A stretch of 21,356 bases of DNA from an uncultured Bacteroidales bacterium (lineage in GTDB: Bacteria > Bacteroidota > Bacteroidia > Bacteroidales > Paludibacteraceae): NCBI GenBank assembly GCA_934725535.1, contig CAKVBV010000043.1, forward strand, positions 1 through 21,356, written 5' to 3'. The translations under genes and the position numbers were made by a program. Below are positions 19,341-21,356 of this stretch, in pieces. Numbering within the stretch: the stretch's first letter is position 1; each line of letters begins with the position of its first letter. The notes below the pieces were generated by a model. That model was not told the origin of the DNA. It ran no database searches and was given only the letters and a program-made list of their open reading frames with translations.

Positions 19341-20302
19341 TATCTTAATTTATATTGTTTACGCAGTTGTTCAAATTGGTCAGGGTTGGACTTAAGTTGC
19401 TGACTGACACGACTTAACCACCCTTTCGATGAATCTCCTTGCAAAGGTACTGCTTTTTTGTTGATTGACAAAGCAGGGAGCGCAAAAAACCGGCAAAGTG
19501 CTTGCAGGCACATCTCACTTGCCCTCATCTTGCCCGCCAACGAGTAGCCGGCAATGTGGTAGGATGCCAAGTCCGCCGCTTGCACAAGGGCGTGATTGAC
19601 AGCGGGTTCGCCTTCCCAACAATCTATGCAAAGGCGCGTGCCGCGTCCTTGCGGGGTCTGCTTGTGCCGCAGCACTGCCTGCTCGTCCAACACGCCTCCG
19701 CGGGCTGCGTTGATGAGCAGCACATCGGGTTTGCACAGGCTGAGGAACGCCTCATCAGCAAGATGGTAGGTGGGATATGGTCCGTCCTTGGTGAGAGGGG
19801 TGTGAAAGGTGATAATGTTGCAGTTTTGCGCGATTTCATCGGGTCCGACACCTATCCCGAGGGGCGGGTCATAGACCAAAACACGGTAGCCTTTTCGTTC
19901 TGCCATAGCAGCGACAAGGGTACCTACATGCCCGTATCCGACCACGCCAATCGTTGGTGGTTGGTTAGAGGATAGTTGCAGGTTGAGCGTGTCGAGAGCC
20001 TCCTCCACATAGTCGCACACCGCCTGCGCGTTGCAGCCCTGGCATGCCGTCCAAGCGATGTCGTGTTGGCGGCAGTAGTCCGTGTCAATATGGTCGTAGC
20101 CGATAGTTGCCGTTGCCACAAAGCGCACGCGGCTACCCGCGAGCAACCCGCTATCGACCCGCGAGCGGGTGCGTATGACAAGGGCATCGACATCACGTAC
20201 TGATTGCGGCGTAAACTCTTCGGGAGCAATGTGTTGCACTTCGGCATAGTCGTCCAGCACACCGTCCAAGAAAGGGATGTATTTGTCAATCAGTACGCGC
20301 AC
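19340..20302 (-). CDS. pdxB: Erythronate-4-phosphate dehydrogenase
   Basis: Oxidises 4-phospho-erythronate in the DXP-dependent route to pyridoxal 5'-phosphate. 320 residues. PdxB hallmarks: VIRTRSRVDSGLLAGSRVRFVATATIGYDHID (about 42-73), the NAD-binding VGYGHVGTLVAA (121-132), catalytic Arg201 in INAARGGVLDE, the Glu region CIDCWEGEP (225-233), and catalytic His249 in SYHIAGYSLAGK, where the AGYSLAGK sequence separates PdxB from other 2-hydroxyacid dehydrogenases. It is shorter than E. coli PdxB (378), with a reduced C-terminal dimerisation region but the typical end (NPDQFEQLRKQYKLR). It starts 6 nt after panC and overlaps proS by one base. The codons for KKAVPLQG carry a promoter-like sequence. 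Confidence 0.93.
   Translation of the reverse strand: MRVLIDKYIPFLDGVLDDYAEVQHIAPEEFTPQSVRDVDALVIRTRSRVDSGLLAGSRVRFVATATIGYDHIDTDYCRQHDIAWTACQGCNAQAVCDYVEEALDTLNLQLSSNQPPTIGVVGYGHVGTLVAAMAERKGYRVLVYDPPLGIGVGPDEIAQNCNIITFHTPLTKDGPYPTYHLADEAFLSLCKPDVLLINAARGGVLDEQAVLRHKQTPQGRGTRLCIDCWEGEPAVNHALVQAADLASYHIAGYSLAGKMRASEMCLQALCRFFALPALSINKKAVPLQGDSSKGWLSRVSQQLKSNPDQFEQLRKQYKLR
19442..19472 (-). promoter_or_regulatory. Internal promoter for proS inside pdxB
   Basis: Minus-strand TTTG (19469-19472), 19 nt, then TACCTTTG (19442-19449), about 100 nt upstream of the proS start and wholly within pdxB coding sequence. All consensus bases match. Confidence 0.6.
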
Positions 20303-20308
20303 GATGGT

Positions 20309-21166
20309 TTAGTTGTATTTGATGTTGTCTATCAGACGCACGGGACCGCAATAGACTGTAATGCAACCTATTGCATGGTCGAATGTGGCAGCAGGCTGCA
20401 AAGTGGTCTGGTCCACAATGGAGTAGTACTCCACCTCCAGCCCGGGGATGGCGTTGATGGTGTCGATAACACGCTGTTGTACCTCGGCAACAGAGGCAGT
20501 TTTCGCCCATTCCAACGAGGCGAACAGCGTCTTGGATATGTTGACGGCGGTCTGTTTTTCTTCATTCGACAAACGCTCGTTGCGGCTGCTGAGAGCCAAT
20601 CCGCTTGCTTCGCGCACGATGGGGCAGCCTATGATTTGCAGTTCGCCGAAGGTGCCACTGAGCGAGGAACGCTCCACCATGTGGTGGATGATTGCCAGTT
20701 GCTGGTAGTCCTTCTCGCCGAAATAGGCGCGTGTGGGGTGTATCAGGTAGAAGAGGCGGCTCACCACTTGGACGACACCATTGAAGTGTCCCGGGCGCAT
20801 CTTGCCTTCCATGACCTCGTCTAATCCTGCAAAATCAAACGAAAACGGCTTCTCCATCTCCTCGGCGGTGTACATCTCTTCGGGCGTAGGCGCGAACACA
20901 AAGTGCACACCTAACGACGACAGCAATTCCGCATCGCGATTGAGGTTGCGGGGGTATTTGGCGAGGTCTTCTTTGTTGTTGAACTGTGTGGGGTTCACAA
21001 ACACGCTGACGAAACACACATCGTTTTCCGCCACGGCGCGGCGCACGAGAGAAGCGTGTCCCTGATGCAAGGCACCCATGGTGGGTACGAGTCCGATAGT
21101 CTTGCCTTGGCGTACACAAGCCGCCACTTGGCGTGTAAGTTCTTGTTTGGTAGTCAGTACTTGCAT
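20309..21166 (-). CDS. panC: Pantothenate synthetase (pantoate-beta-alanine ligase)
   Basis: Joins pantoate and beta-alanine with ATP to give pantothenate, the coenzyme A precursor. ATG at 21166 gives MQVLTTKQELTRQVA and 285 residues, the normal length; the longer frame would need a TTG start. Motifs: the HIGH loop VPTMGALHQGHASLV (27-41), VFVNPTQFNNKEDLAKYPR (55-73), KMRPGHFNGVVQVVSRLF (122-139), FGEKDYQQL (149-157) and the KMSKS-like ALSSRNERLS (191-200). All substrate-binding residues look intact. It is the first gene of the panC-pdxB-proS operon, with a consensus promoter 41 nt upstream. Confidence 0.97.
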   Translation of the reverse strand: MQVLTTKQELTRQVAACVRQGKTIGLVPTMGALHQGHASLVRRAVAENDVCFVSVFVNPTQFNNKEDLAKYPRNLNRDAELLSSLGVHFVFAPTPEEMYTAEEMEKPFSFDFAGLDEVMEGKMRPGHFNGVVQVVSRLFYLIHPTRAYFGEKDYQQLAIIHHMVERSSLSGTFGELQIIGCPIVREASGLALSSRNERLSNEEKQTAVNISKTLFASLEWAKTASVAEVQQRVIDTINAIPGLEVEYYSIVDQTTLQPAATFDHAIGCITVYCGPVRLIDNIKYN

Positions 21167-21206
21167 ATATTGAATAAACAACTAATATCTTTTCCGAAAA
21201 GGGCTG

Positions 21207-21238
21207 CAAAATTACATAAAATCTATGGATTGCACAAT
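21207..21238 (-). promoter_or_regulatory. Promoter for the panC-pdxB-proS operon
   Basis: Minus-strand ATTG (21235-21238), exactly 20 nt, then TAATTTTG (21207-21214), matching TAnnTTTG, 41 nt ahead of panC. Confidence 0.75.
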
Positions 21239-21313
21239 TTCTGCAAGAAAAATGCAGAAAGAACAATCGCACATATACTATCTGTACTGTCCAATAACAA
21301 ATGCAATTTTGTG

Positions 21314-21344
21314 CAAAGTTAGGGAAAATAATTGAAGAAGCAAT
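21314..21344 (-). promoter_or_regulatory. Possible second upstream promoter for panC
   Basis: Minus-strand ATTG (21341-21344), 19 nt, then TAACTTTG (21314-21321). It would give a leader of about 140 nt to panC. The window ends 12 nt further on, so its context is not known. Confidence 0.45.
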
Positions 21345-21356
21345 CTTTCGGGGTTG

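Noticed and set aside
1..21356. Mobile element or horizontally acquired island
   Set aside because: No transposase, integrase, phage gene or tRNA-bounded direct repeats; gene content is mostly core and codon use looks even.

Overview
The window looks like chromosomal DNA of a Bacteroidales bacterium (phylum Bacteroidota); genus cannot be set from sequence alone. The evidence is an ExbB-hypothetical-ExbD-ExbD operon of the Bacteroidota type, several signal-peptide outer-membrane barrels and a TonB receptor, an archaeal/eukaryotic-type ProS, a tRNA-Glu placed just ahead of rpsT, and promoters of the form xTTG-N19-21-TAnnTTTG, the Bacteroides primary-sigma consensus. No phage, insertion sequence, CRISPR array or integrase is visible; this is core genome with repeat-bearing intergenic DNA.

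Layout. 1-2.5 kb: exbB, a four-helix membrane protein and two exbD genes (energisation of TonB-dependent transport; no tonB here), ending in a strong hairpin. 2.5-2.9 kb: a gene-free stretch with an 11-bp tandem repeat. 2.9-3.5 kb: a YhcH/YjgK/YiaL-family sugar protein with a repeat-expanded tail. 3.6-4.1 kb (minus): tRNA-Glu(UUC) and rpsT from one promoter, divergent from a promoter for a small outer-membrane barrel (4246-5022). 5.05-7.4 kb: a TPP riboswitch abutting the start codon of a TonB-dependent receptor, so the receptor is probably a thiamin(-phosphate) importer that the upstream Exb proteins could energise. 7.7-10.2 kb: a secreted trypsin-like protease and a two-part outer-membrane protein, probably one operon. 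10.2-12.7 kb (minus): a phosphoglucomutase-family enzyme, then recO, separated by a 15-bp hairpin.

12.7-13.1 kb carries a second, inverted copy of the 11-bp repeat element. 13.1-15.2 kb (minus) is an unrecognised three-gene cassette: outer-membrane barrel, small lipoprotein, larger lipoprotein, the last two joined by a TAATG stop/start overlap. 15.2-16.15 kb is almost a kilobase without convincing protein genes, but not empty. It holds a 222-nt rod-like self-complementary element behind a perfect minus-strand promoter, a second perfect minus-strand promoter followed about 60 nt later by an intrinsic terminator (a candidate RNA of about 70 nt), and overlapping plus-strand promoters for pckA. 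16.16-17.76 kb is ATP-type PEP carboxykinase, closed by a perfect 17-bp bidirectional terminator. 17.86-21.17 kb (minus) is panC-pdxB-proS (pantothenate synthesis, PLP synthesis, prolyl-tRNA synthetase), with a promoter inside pdxB that could drive proS separately.

The least explained signals are the two candidate noncoding RNAs between 15.2 and 15.9 kb, the paired composite repeat element at 2.7 and 12.9 kb, and the two uncharacterised cell-envelope gene sets. Everything here is from reading sequence; no database or folding program was run.
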